The notes under the pieces: generated by a model | Told to the model about the DNA's origin: nothing | The model's database searches: none | What the model saw: the letters and a program-made list of their open reading frames with translations, nothing else | Shown here: positions 10,149-19,377 of the stretch, in pieces | Layout: each line of letters begins with the position of its first letter | Position numbering within the stretch: the stretch's first letter is position 1 | From: Paralithodes platypus | Taxonomy: Eukaryota > Arthropoda > Malacostraca > Decapoda > Lithodidae | NCBI GenBank assembly: GCA_032716605.1 | Contig: CM064572.1 | Location: 42,917,897 to 42,981,896 of the forward strand | Direction of reading: 5' to 3' | DNA length: 64,000 nt | Program-made: the position numbers and the translations under genes

Positions 10149-11338
10149 TTAACCCATGGGATCCGGGAGGCCTCATATGAGGCAAAACGTATTTTGGTTA
10201 GGAGTCCGGGAGGCTTCATATGAGGCAAAATCAAAGGGTTTAAATCGCGCAGGCGGATTTTTTTTTGTGCGTGGCCTAACGCAGCGCCACCAAGCACAAA
10301 CTAACAGGCAGCATCTGTTCTTAGTGCGCATCCAAGATGGATGGAGGTAATCCAAAAAAAATCGCTGTGTCCGAATCGACGCCCGCCGCTGCGTACCGTA
10401 CGCCTAACAAAAGCAAGGCTAAAACGACCAAGAAAACAGTGCTTAGTCCCGATGGTGTTGCACACACTCTGGAAGAACTAAGCAAATATAGTGAACTGAG
10501 TGATTATAGTGAACTGAGTGAACTTGGGAGTGACTTTGACGAAGAACAAGTGGTTAGTGAAGATGAGGGTGAAGTGGCAGATGGATTAGAGTCTCTGGGC
10601 TTTATTAGTACCGATGAGGACGATAATGACGAGGATAATGACGATAGTGAATGCGGTACTCGTGAATATAGTAAACTGAGTGAACTTGGGAGTGACTTTG
10701 ACGATGAAAAAGTGGTTAGTGAAGATGCGGTACCGTACGCTCGCCTAGCCTAGCCTAGCCTAGCCTAGCGTAGCCTAGCCTAGTAAGTGAAAGTGACACA
10801 CAAATGTATAACAAGTATATAATAATAACTCAATAATTACAGTGAGTGATAATAATTCAAAACAAGAAAAGTAATGAGTGAAAGTGACACAATAATATCC
10901 AATAACAGTGAAAGTGCCGAAAATATGTTATAAAAAGTTTCACATAACTCAATAATGGTTGTAAAAGAAATAAATGACACAACAACTATGACATTATCAC
11001 CATACAAACATAATATCGTCTACCGGTACCAAAGCCACCGAAGCAACGAGTGACTTAGTGCGTGCTAGCCAGGGCCGCGGCGAAGCGTTCGGACACAGGC
11101 GAAAATACGTGGGAAATTACCTCCATTCCCATCATCATATCTCGGCAACCACTTATCTTAGCGATGTCAACTCAACGGCAGTCTACAGACGAAGGTTGGT
11201 TCTACACTATGCAATTTAGTTGACTGCTCTAGGTGGTCTCAATCAGTAGATATCGAATTATGAAGATAGCCATTTTTCAGGAATACCCCCGGACATGAAG
11301 ATCGCCTCACATGAAGGCCCCCGGATCCGGAGGGTTAA
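10149..11338 (+). mobile_element. Internally deleted piggyBac element (1.19 kb)
   Basis: It is bounded by TTAA at 10149-10152 and 11335-11338. The left end matches the right end of the 48776-52729 element, and the right end matches its left end; the two lie in opposite orientations. It keeps the 5' subterminal region, the transposase N-terminus and about 600 bp of 3' region. About 2.9 kb of the transposase is deleted. The deletion junction is near 10725 at GGTACCGTACG, next to an expanded GCCTA repeat (10740-10783). The palindrome GCCTCATATGAGGC occurs near the left end, with variants at both ends. It lies 209 bp upstream of the first dpr exon. Confidence 0.85.
10337..10753 (+). pseudogene. 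Truncated piggyBac transposase, N-terminal acidic region only
   Basis: The 138-residue frame begins MDGGNPKKIAVSES, like the start of the larger element's transposase. It has a basic patch (about residues 25-40, KSKAKTTKK) and then an acidic Ser/Glu/Asp-rich region. The segment LSELGSDFD occurs twice, at about residues 61 and 116, so part of the acidic region is duplicated. The frame ends in sequence beyond the deletion junction (VPYARLA). The catalytic DDD domain and the cysteine-rich C-terminus are absent, so it cannot transpose. A small acidic product could be made if transcribed, but nothing here shows that it is. Confidence 0.7.
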
Positions 11339-11546
11339 TACCAGGTTCGGTATCGTTCGATCGCTCGCCAGGAAAGTATCAACGTGTAAAGGACGCGAAT
11401 AGTTTTAATATTGATATTGATTTAATACTGTTAATCTTTCAACTATTGGAGAGAAACTTGTTACAGATAGCTTTGCCTTTTGTCTCCTTCATTCAAATAA
11501 AAAAACAACAAAAATCTAACACCAGACGATTTTCTTTCTTCGCCAG

Positions 11547-11674
11547 AGCCCCAAGCCCGGATCATAGGAGCTCCGGAATTTCACGTGGATAAAAGTTCAG
11601 TCATCAACCTGACCTGCATCATCAGCTACAGTCCGGAGCCACCCACCTACATCTTCTGGTACCACAATGGCAAG
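11547..11674 (+). CDS. dpr: dpr-family Ig domain 2, exon A (first half)
   Basis: The acceptor is TTTTCTTTCTTCGCCAG and the donor is AAG|GTTAGT. Entering in phase 2 (AG then CCC), the exon encodes PQARIIGAPEFHVDKSSVIN, then LTCIISYSPEPPTYIFWYHN and GK. This is the hallmark N-terminal half of the second Ig domain of the dpr family: a VDK segment, the first disulfide Cys (NLTC), SPEPP, and the core Trp in IFWYH. These proteins are membrane- or GPI-anchored Ig proteins that bind DIP partners in neuronal wiring. It joins exon B in phase 0. A 155-bp repeat of its 3' end follows in the intron. Confidence 0.9.
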
Positions 11675-11942
11675 GTTAGTTCGGGAGATATGTGTATTGG
11701 CTATGGGAAGGGGGACTATTTTGGTTTCGGTCAGCGCCATTTTGAAGATCTTGTGTGGCATTGATGACCTGTATAATTTGCCACAATCCTGAGCCTCCCA
11801 CCTACATCTCTGGTACCCCAATGGCAAGGTTGGTCAGGGGGATATGTGTATTGGCTATGGGGAGGGGGACTATTTGGGTTTCGGTCGGCGCCATTTTGAA
11901 GATATTGTGTGGCATTAATGAGCCGCATCATCAGCTACACCA
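11611..11942 (+). repeat. About 155-bp tandem duplication of the exon A 3' end and donor
   Basis: A unit starting GACCTGCATCATCAGC at 11611 recurs at 11766, and its first about 23 bases recur at 11920. Each full unit holds the 3' half of exon A, the splice donor and about 90 bp of intron. The second unit reads ATCTCTGGTACCCCAATGG where exon A reads ATCTTCTGGTACCACAATGG, a one-base deletion that would shift the frame. It keeps a GT donor (CAAGGTTGGT). Confidence 0.9.
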
Positions 11943-12062
11943 AGGTACTGACTACACGGTGGCTTGTAAACTATATAGAGATTTGTATGTATACTAACTT
12001 CCATATTCTCAAGTATATTGTTGTTTTTGTTGTCGTTCCCTAAGCTGCCTGGCATAACAACC

Positions 12063-12870
12063 CTGAGTCCCTAAGGAAGGCCATGGCCACAGTCGGGCTT
12101 TCCCACAGGGCTCTCAAGGAGTGTAGAGTATAGATTGCGTAAGTGATTGTGTGAAATGCAGTCTTCTATGATGTGTCCAATGGTATGGGGTGCTGGATTA
12201 CATCCCGGGCAGGTGTCGTCGACGGAGACATCCTGTCTCTCTGATAGCTCAGAGGAGCTGGATGGTGCCTGCATCTCAGCCTGGCCAAGTGGACACTGTC
12301 CTCGCGAGGAAGGGAGGATTCAGAAGGATGGATTTTGGGAGGTCGTGCCTGCAGCTGCGTGTTGTCTACGAGTGATTGGTTGGAACGGCGAGATACATGA
12401 GTATGGATGTGCTTCTGGAAGCTGGTTTGGGGTGGGCAGGGAGGGAAAGAAGACAATATTTGTGTGTGATATCGTGTGCTGGGTGTTGTTTTGATATTTG
12501 TTGGTGTATGTGGGTGTTTTGCAATGTAGTGTAGTGGGTGGTGTTGGTTTGTGGAGGCTGCTGCCAGGAATTGAATGACTCATGTCTAGATGGTCTTTGA
12601 CTTTGAGGATTTTGGTTTCTTGATGTAGGTGATCTGTAGGTGTAGTAGTTGTGCAGCCTGTGATGATTTGTAGGGCTTTAATTTGAATAGTCTGTCAGGT
12701 CTTGTTATGTGTTTCAGCTAGGTTAGAAGCCCAAGCATCGTTGCATATGCAATCACTGATCTTATGTATTGCTTGTAAACTGTGGTGGTGGTTTCTTTTT
12801 TGTGTCCAAATTGGGTGTGGGCAAGATACCTGAGGGCGTTAAGTCTGGGTGTTAGTTTATGTTTCATGTT
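12063..12870 (-). pseudogene. Jockey-clade LINE, degenerate 3' end of ORF2
   Basis: The minus strand translates, with frame changes, to the post-RT region of Jockey-type LINEs. It starts with RLNALRYLAHTQFGHKKETT and continues through YKQYIRSVIAYA and IKALQIITGC. It ends in a CCHC-like terminal segment (CPGCNPAPHTIGHIIEDC, about 12150-12215). Several stops and frameshifts show it is a dead fragment. It lies within the dpr intron between exons A and B, antisense to the gene. Clade assignment rests on these motifs only. Confidence 0.6.
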
Positions 12871-13132
12871 TGTGGTATGTTGTATGTCATTAGAGTATCA
12901 TATCTTACTAATATGATTTTGGATGAGTGTGTGTGTGGCAGGGGTGTGTTGTTTATGGTTTATGTAATACCAACATACCCTAATTGTAAGAATGTGATAT
13001 ATCTGCATGAATGTATTCTGTTATCCCTGTATGGAAAAATGAACAACACAAATTGCATTAATCTACATGACCAAAAAAGTATTTTTTAATATTTATTTTA
13101 TATTAGACCATACCTGTCTCTCTTCCCCCTAG
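12871..13132. other. Intron A-B remainder, nothing recognised
   Basis: T-rich single-copy-looking sequence ending in the polypyrimidine tract and acceptor of exon B. Confidence 0.6.
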
Positions 13133-13216
13133 GTGTTGAGTTTCGACTCACCGAGAGGCGGTATCACCGTGGCCACCGACCAGGGCAACACCACCACCGG
13201 GTACCTGCTGCTACAG
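13133..13216 (+). CDS. dpr: dpr-family Ig domain 2, exon B (middle strands)
   Basis: The acceptor is CTCTCTTCCCCCTAG and the donor is CAG|GTGAGC. The 84-bp exon is in phase 0 on both sides and encodes VLSFDSPRGGITVATDQGNT, then TTGYLLLQ. The DSPRGG and YLL(L/I)Q segments are the C'-to-E strand part typical of dpr Ig2. It follows exon A by 1.46 kb and precedes exon C by 20.4 kb. GT repeats begin about 20 bp after the donor. No premature stop or frame problem is seen. Conservation next to fast-decaying repeats argues for a selected host exon. Confidence 0.9.
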
Positions 13217-13234
13217 GTGAGCCCATACAGTTAT

Positions 13235-13236
<2 letters not shown>

Positions 13237-13284
<48 letters not shown>

Positions 13285-13308
13285 GTGTGTTATGTGTGTG
13301 TATGTATA

Positions 13309-13347
<39 letters not shown>

Positions 13348-13407
13348 ATATGTGTGTGTGTGTGTGTATGTGTGTGTGTGTGTGTGTGTGTGAGTGATTG
13401 AAAGAGC

Positions 13408-13440
<33 letters not shown>
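13237..13440. repeat. (GT)n microsatellite with GA end
   Basis: Long GT run with TATG interruptions, ending in an (AG)n stretch at 13427-13446, just inside the intron after exon B. Confidence 0.95.
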
Positions 13441-13444
<4 letters not shown>

Positions 13445-13684
13445 TGTGAGTCCTGGCGGTTTCCGACAAACTGGAATCCCGGCAGTCCCCTGCAGTATTG
13501 AGCAGGAGCTGGTAGTCTTGGGTCACCCCCTTGCCATCAGCAACCCCTGTTCAGTACCAAGATAGTGAAGTTGGAACTGCACACCTCCCTCGGCACTCTA
13601 AACTCTTCTATGCGCAGGTTTTCTCTTCCTGCTTTGCAGGAAGGGAACGTCATCATCGGACTACGATGGACTACAATAAGTGTA

Positions 13685-13771
13685 AGTGTAAGTGTGTGTG
13701 TGTGCATGTGTGTGTGTTATGTGTGTGTATGTATATGTGTGTGTGTGTGTGTGTGTATGAGTGATTGAAAG

Positions 13772-13841
<70 letters not shown>

Positions 13842-13905
13842 TGTGAGTGTGCCAGCCTGTAAATGTGTGTGTGTGTGTGTGTGTCTGTATGTGTGTGCTA
13901 GTGTG
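13685..13905. repeat. (GT)n microsatellite, second array
   Basis: GT runs at 13690-13755, 13775-13829 and 13866-13900 with a short GA stretch. The spacer motif TGAGTGATTGAAAGAGCGTG is shared with the first array near 13391, so the two arrays are parts of one duplicated region. Confidence 0.9.
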
Positions 13906-14029
13906 CTGTACCGATCATGCCCCGCGTAGGTGCCGCCATCAATCTCGCGCCACATTAGGTCGGCCCTCTCGCTGCCGGGAAACGCAATTTATCCGGCGCG
14001 CGCGAGAGATAGAGAGAGAAGGCGGAATT

Positions 14030-14660
14030 ATGGGGGGCATGAATAAGAATGGAGTGCGGGGAGATTAGGGAGGGGGTGAAGGAGGCTTGGGTGAGGGTAA
14101 AAGGGGAAGAGAAGGTTATAATGAATAAACAAGAATGGAGTGGGGCGAAGGGAAGTTTGAAGTGGGGGAGGGAATTTTGGGTGGGTGGTGAAGGGGAAGA
14201 GACGAAGTTATAAGGGTTGAATAAGAATGGAGTAGGGGGGGGGGGGAGATTGGGGGGGTGAAAGTGGAGATAAAAGCTATAGTGAATAAGAATAGAGTGG
14301 GGAAAAGATTAGGTGGGGGGAAGGAGGTTGGGGGGGGGGTGAAAAGGGGAGAGAAGAAAAGCTATAAGAATGGAGTAGGCGAGATTAAGGGAGGGGAGGG
14401 AGGCTTGGAAGGGGGGGGGGGGTGAAGGGGAAGACAAATACCAAGGGATGAATATGAAGGGAGGGGGGGGGGGGAGAAGATTGGGAGTGGTGAGGTCGTA
14501 GGAGAGAAAAGAGCTATATAGGTGTGGGGGGGGGGGGGATGGGAGTTGAGCGGCATGTATGAGCATGAAGTGGTAGTTGGTGGTGGAAGGGTTTATTGTC
14601 AAGAGATGAGAGGTTTGAAGGAGGGAGGGGGGGGGGGGGGGGAGTGGTAAGACAAGTTAC
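14030..14660. repeat. G-rich degenerate minisatellite
   Basis: Units of roughly 80-100 bp built around AAGAATGGAGTGGGG, GAAGGGGAAGAGAAG and GTTATAATGAATAA recur about six times, mixed with runs of 8 to 15 G. Open frames on the opposite strand are proline-rich artefacts. Confidence 0.85.
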
Positions 14661-14677
14661 AAGGCCGGGAATGTTGG

Positions 14678-15003
14678 TTAAGGGGGAGGTAGTTTGCTTT
14701 TTCGGGACTCCCTTGAAATTTCAAGACTTCGTTCAATTAGTTTGGTGATTTTAATACTTTTCACCCCATTTCTGTATCAATATTAATACCTTTCCTACCA
14801 TTTAGGTATCAATTTTTTCCTGGCGAGCGATAGCGTGTCTGTAATTAGAGGAGGAACCGGCCTTTGGTCGGAACATTTACCTACCGAAGAATGTACCAAT
14901 TTATCTGGAAGGGTGTGTTTTCATTAGCTTGATGAAGGTCTAGCAAGGAAAAAAATAATAATAATAAATAGATAGACCAAAATATTAACTCTACCCCTTT
15001 TAA
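14678..15003 (+). mobile_element. MITE-A copy 1
   Basis: TTAA-bounded (14678-14681, 15000-15003). It has the family core: the GGCGAGCGATAGCG block, a GGAACCGGCC hairpin region, ACATTT-CTACCGAA, and GGAGGTCTAG-like sequence near the 3' end. It abuts the 3' end of a minus-strand LINE-A fragment. Confidence 0.75.
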
Positions 15004-15440
15004 TCGAGTAGAACGCAGTCAGTCGCGGGTTTGATGCGATATATTTGTCTAGGCGAAGTTTTAATGAATCAACGGTGCTGCAGTCTATAACATCTCGGGG
15101 AAGCCCATTCCATAAGTTGACAACTCGATTGAAGAAGACATTTTTAGCTTCGTGTGAGTTAAAAGATTTACCAATCATTTTGCACCCGTTTCCCCGCGTG
15201 TAATTATATTGGTCGATAGTGAAGTACTTACTACAGTTCATATTGTCGATGCCTTTGATGATTTAGAACACTTGAATTAAGTCGCCTCTTAATCTGCGCT
15301 TGGTTAAAGGAAATAGATTTAATTATCTAAGACGCTCCTCGTATGGTTTGTTCTTTAGGCTAGGTATCATTTTGGTAACTCTACGTCGAACTCGTTCTAG
15401 CTTGTCTATATCTTTTTGGTAATAAGGGCAAGAGAGAGAG
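15004..15440 (-). pseudogene. LINE-A copy on the minus strand, 3' end of ORF2
   Basis: The minus strand encodes the same C-terminal LINE-A segment as 7130-7510, including MNCSKYFTIDQYNYTRGNGC and FNRVVNLWNGLPRDVIDC. It has stops (for example where other copies read QVFKIIKG) and a diverged 3' end. Its 5' end lies directly against a CT repeat (AG on the plus strand, 15431-15447), as in other LINE-A copies. Confidence 0.8.
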
Positions 15441-15633
15441 AGAGAGAGCGAGTGTGAGGAGGAAGATCTTGCAAATGAAGGGAGGATCTTACACGAGCGC
15501 GAATCAAGTATGGAAATTGCTTATCGGTGATGCGATGGGAAAACGTGCAAAAGAGAAGTACTTGTGGGAATATTCCAGTAGAAATATCCCAACAGGAAAG
15601 CTCAGATCGTTGATGTATCCGTGGACAGGCGCT

Positions 15634-16000
15634 TTAAGGGGACGGTTAATGGGGTACTGGTTGCTTTTCTGGACCTCTTTCTCCCTCGTGTTTAGCCCCA
15701 TTAGTTTTGAAATTTTAAGACGGTCGGCTTATTATTTTGGCGATTTTAACACCTTTCGCCCCATTTCGTTGTCAATTATAAAATCTGTCGTGCAAGTTAG
15801 GTGTCGATTTTTTTCCTGGCGAGCCTGTAATTCTAAGAGGAACCGGCCTTCGGCCGGGACATTTTTCTACCGAAGAAAATGTATTTTGAAAGGGGGTCTA
15901 GGGGGTGTTTTTGTAAGCTTGATGGATTTCTAGCGAGGAAACTAAAATATATATGAATAAATGCATTAATAGACCAAACATCCAGCCACTAGCCCCTTAA
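15634..16000 (+). mobile_element. MITE-A copy 2
   Basis: TTAA-bounded (15634-15637, 15997-16000). Contains CCGGCCTTCGGCCGG and CTACCGAAGAAAATG. It lacks the repeated GCGATA part of the GGCGAGC block. Confidence 0.85.
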
Positions 16001-16234
16001 CAAATAAAACATTACCAAAACATGAGTTATTTCGCGCGTAATATCCATAAATTGAGTTTTTTCATCACAAACAGTCCAATAATAGAAACAGATTTTACAA
16101 ACGTAATCTTCTGCGCATAAATTAATTCAAACCCCAAAGGCACAATAAATTACGTTCGTAAATCTATACGCTAAATTGCTAAAGCTTAGAAGAAAATACC
16201 GGAAATTTGTCAGAATTTGCATTTGCTTTTGCGT

Positions 16235-16597
16235 TAGTATGAGGGGAGATGATTGGATTATGTGCGCCCATCCCTTCTCCCTCATGCTTAGCCCATTAGG
16301 TTTCAGATTTTAAGACGTTCGCCCCATTATTTTGGCGATTTTAGACCTTTCGTGCCATTTCTTTGTCAAAATTAAGACCTTTTGAGTAATTTAGGTAACG
16401 ATATATTTACTGGCGATCGATACCAAGCCTGTATTATAGTAGTAAACGGCCGGGATATTTTACGATCGAATAATGTACCAATTTAACTTGAAGGTGTGTT
16501 TTAGGGGTGTTTGATGGAGGTCTAGGGAAGAAACTAAGAAAATAATACAAAGATAGGCTACATATATAAACAAATAAATATGCCCATTCCCCTTTAA
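16235..16597 (+). mobile_element. MITE-A copy 3 (diverged)
   Basis: Starts with GAGGGGAGATGATTGG and ends CCCCTTTAA. It has the AAGACCTTT, GGCGATCGATA and GGAGGTCTAGGGAAGAAACT blocks in order. Confidence 0.75.
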
Positions 16598-17584
16598 TGG
16601 ATATTGTATTCATTATTATTGGCAAAGGTCAAAATGATGTAACCAAACATTTCGTAGACAATAATATACCAATAATAACACACATATTAATACATATTGT
16701 TATACATGAATTAATCACAAGAAGTGACTGAAGATAATAAACTCGCGGTCAGAAATTTGTGAAGGATATATTTGATGGAAAAGTTGACCAACTTCCGAGT
16801 TTCAGACGTCGCCGGTACAGCAGGGGTTAACGTCCTTCTCTCTTCATTATTCACAAATTGAAAATCAGCAAATGTAACGAACTATCCCTAGAACCTGCAT
16901 TGAAAGTTCTTGAAGGAATGGCATTGACCTCGCACCTTTATACCGTGATAGAGTTTGTGGGATGATGGGACGATATTCCTGTTTGCAATTTTGATAGATG
17001 AGTTTTTGCAGAAGCGATCTCGAACAAAGGCTAGGATATTTTGCGAGCACAAATATAATATACAGTATGATGGTGGGATGCAAATATAATAAAATAAATA
17101 TGTATACAAAATGTACCGTAATAAATATATAAATACATAAATAAATATATAACAAAAGAGTAAATAAAACATAAGAAAATATGTTTATTGTTAAACCGGT
17201 ATCACACGTGCGTGTTTTCCTTCACAATTTATCCTCAACATTGGTCTGGCAGCTTATGAAGTAAACATTTTGATTATTTTGGTTACCTAAATTCATCTAC
17301 AATCAGTCTAGTTTCCCATACTAGGGCAAAATATTCCAGAAATGTTGCCAGAAATGTTTTGATCATCCAATGTTGACTATACAACCTCTCGTGTGATACG
17401 GCTTTATTGTAGAAAACCTTTTACGCTCAACATATATTTAATGGATTTTCTAAACATAATACATTGTATATCTTACGGTTAGGCTAACGAGATTAAAGTA
17501 TGAATAAGTATAACACTGGATTAATACAAAGTTAATAAATTAGTGAATATACTCTACATCATACATAAAATATTAAAACACTAT

Positions 17585-17587
<3 letters not shown>
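16598..17587. other. AT-rich sequence with a MITE-E end
   Basis: At 16795-16830 lies CAGACGTCGCCGGTACAGCA followed by GGGGTTAA, the 3' end of MITE-E. The rest is AT-rich with no gene recognised. Confidence 0.5.

Positions 17588-17645
<58 letters not shown>
17588..17645. repeat. (AT)n microsatellite
   Basis: Pure TA run directly before the LINE-C fragment. Confidence 0.95.
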
Positions 17646-17648
<3 letters not shown>

Positions 17649-18050
17649 ATCTTTCTCTCTTCGCCGTAATGTTGCATCTATCTCGCTATTCTATCGCTAC
17701 TACAATAATCAGTGTTCCTCAGCTCTCTCCCAGTGTATACCACCTCCTCTACGTAGGGTAAGTAGTACCCGTCTTGCAACACAATTCCACCCCTATGCTG
17801 TGCAACTCTCCAACCCAAAAGTGAAACGTTACTCTCAGGCATTCTTCTATTCAACTGCTGAGCTCTGGAACTCTCTCCCAAAATCAGTCTTTCTCTTTTC
17901 CTATGACTTGAATTTCTTCAAACTCCGCGTGTCCAGGCATTTTAGCTCGAACGTCCTTTGATTTTGGCCCTGTCACTCTTTCAACTCTGGGGGAGGCACT
18001 CGCCACAGGCAGTTCTACCTTTTGTCTCCCTCACTCACATAGATTTTTTT
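17646..18050 (+). pseudogene. LINE-C copy 1, C-terminal fragment of a non-LTR RT
   Basis: The frame from 17644 encodes about 105 residues: RRNVASISLFYRYYNNQCSS, LRRVSSTRLATQFHPYAVQL and SQAFFYSTAELWNSLPKSVF. This is the post-RT tail of a LINE. The same segment occurs at 63150-63744 (minus) and 63765-64000 (plus). It is truncated 5' at the AT repeat. The clade is not certain, though the ELWNSLP segment is shared with CR1/Jockey-group tails. Confidence 0.7.
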
Positions 18051-18484
18051 TTGGTATATATATAAGGAATATGAAGACCAAAGCGAACAGGAACATATTT
18101 GTTTATTGGCAACGTTTCAACACTAATCTTGTATCATTATCAAACCTAAAAAAGAGAAAGAATAAATACCTATCGTGAATATCATAATATCATCACATGT
18201 TAAAATTGAAAATGTATTCAAAAGATAATATTAACGAAAATATAGTAAAGGTTCATTACATTAAGACATTAAAAGTAGAGATGTTTGATAAGTGAAAAGG
18301 AATAAAAGAGTGAGAATAATGTAAACAATAATAATTAATGTTAGGCAAAATAAAGATAGATGAGGGTGGCGAATTTAAAAGTCAAGGAGTGAAAGGGGCG
18401 GGGTCGACTAAAATAAGGAAACAGGAGTACAAATGGGCACATGTATCTATTTAAACATATGCCTACACGTACCAGTACAGGACA

Positions 18485-19358
18485 CTAAAAGCAGAGGAGG
18501 GGCGTGGAGGTCTCGTGGGTGCCTAGAGACGGGCGGAGGTGGTGGGTGAGGAGGGACTCAGCTGTCACACGTGTCATGTCGTCTGTTGCAGTGAACAATA
18601 TGGTAAAATCCTGGCTATTTATAGTATGATCTGAGGTTTCGTTGTGGTTTCGGATAGCAGAATATGATGGCTTTGGCAAAGGGAAATTGGTACGGTAAGA
18701 TCGACCCTTGTGTTCCGAGATCCTCGTTGAAAGTTGGCGTTTGGTTTGACCAATATGCGTAGCATTACAGCTACTACACTTGTACTTATATACAACTGAG
18801 GATTGTAGAACACAAGGGATACGATCTTTAACTTTGAACAGCTGGGAGATTGTAATTTGAGGCTTGAATAATACCCTTAATGAAATATGAGGAAAGAACT
18901 CAGAGATCAGTCTTTGAAGACTGTGTTTTAGTGCGAAGCTATGCTTACCAAGAAAGGGGCAGGAAAAATACAAAGGGGCCTTATTGACTGTAGTGATTTT
19001 TGGCGAGGGAGAATGTAATTTTTGAAGCTGGGTACCAATACATTTGTCAATGAACATTAGTGGGAAGCCGTTCGCTCGCACTTAACATTTTCTTCAAAAA
19101 CTGAAATGCGTTATGCATGGACATGAAATTGGAACATATATTATAAGCTCTGGTGACCAGAGTGCACACTAAATTTCGCTTGAATTGGATAGGGATGGAG
19201 GAGTCGAACTTAGTCATGAGGCCTGTGAATGTCGGTTTGCGGTACACTGATGTTACAAATGAATGGTTTGATTTTTCAATATTAATATCAAGAAATGGTA
19301 ACTTGTTTTCACGAACGTAAACTGTCCAATCTTCGTTATGTAACTCAGCATACTTCAT
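18485..19358 (-). pseudogene. PLE1 inverted copy: end of RT and GIY-YIG endonuclease
   Basis: Two overlapping minus frames (19358-19047 and 19081-18485) carry the end of the RT (ENKLPFLDINIEKSNHSF, VYRKPTFTGL), then the linker and the GIY-YIG nuclease. The nuclease shows VVYKYKCSSCN, THIGQTKR, RISEHKGR and the AESLL glutamate. The frames are separated by a one-base shift near 19075 that the plus copy shares, so the shift predates the duplication. Upstream of about 19310 the sequence no longer matches PLE1. The product would nick DNA for target-primed insertion, but the RT core is missing here. Confidence 0.8.
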
Positions 19359-19377
19359 TGAGTAATAAAGTAATTTT

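Noticed and set aside
12147..12494. Plus-strand 115-residue protein
   Set aside because: It lies opposite the Jockey-clade LINE fragment, whose minus-strand motifs explain the region.
14309..14602. Proline-rich protein on the minus strand
   Set aside because: It is the complement of the G-rich minisatellite at 14030-14660.
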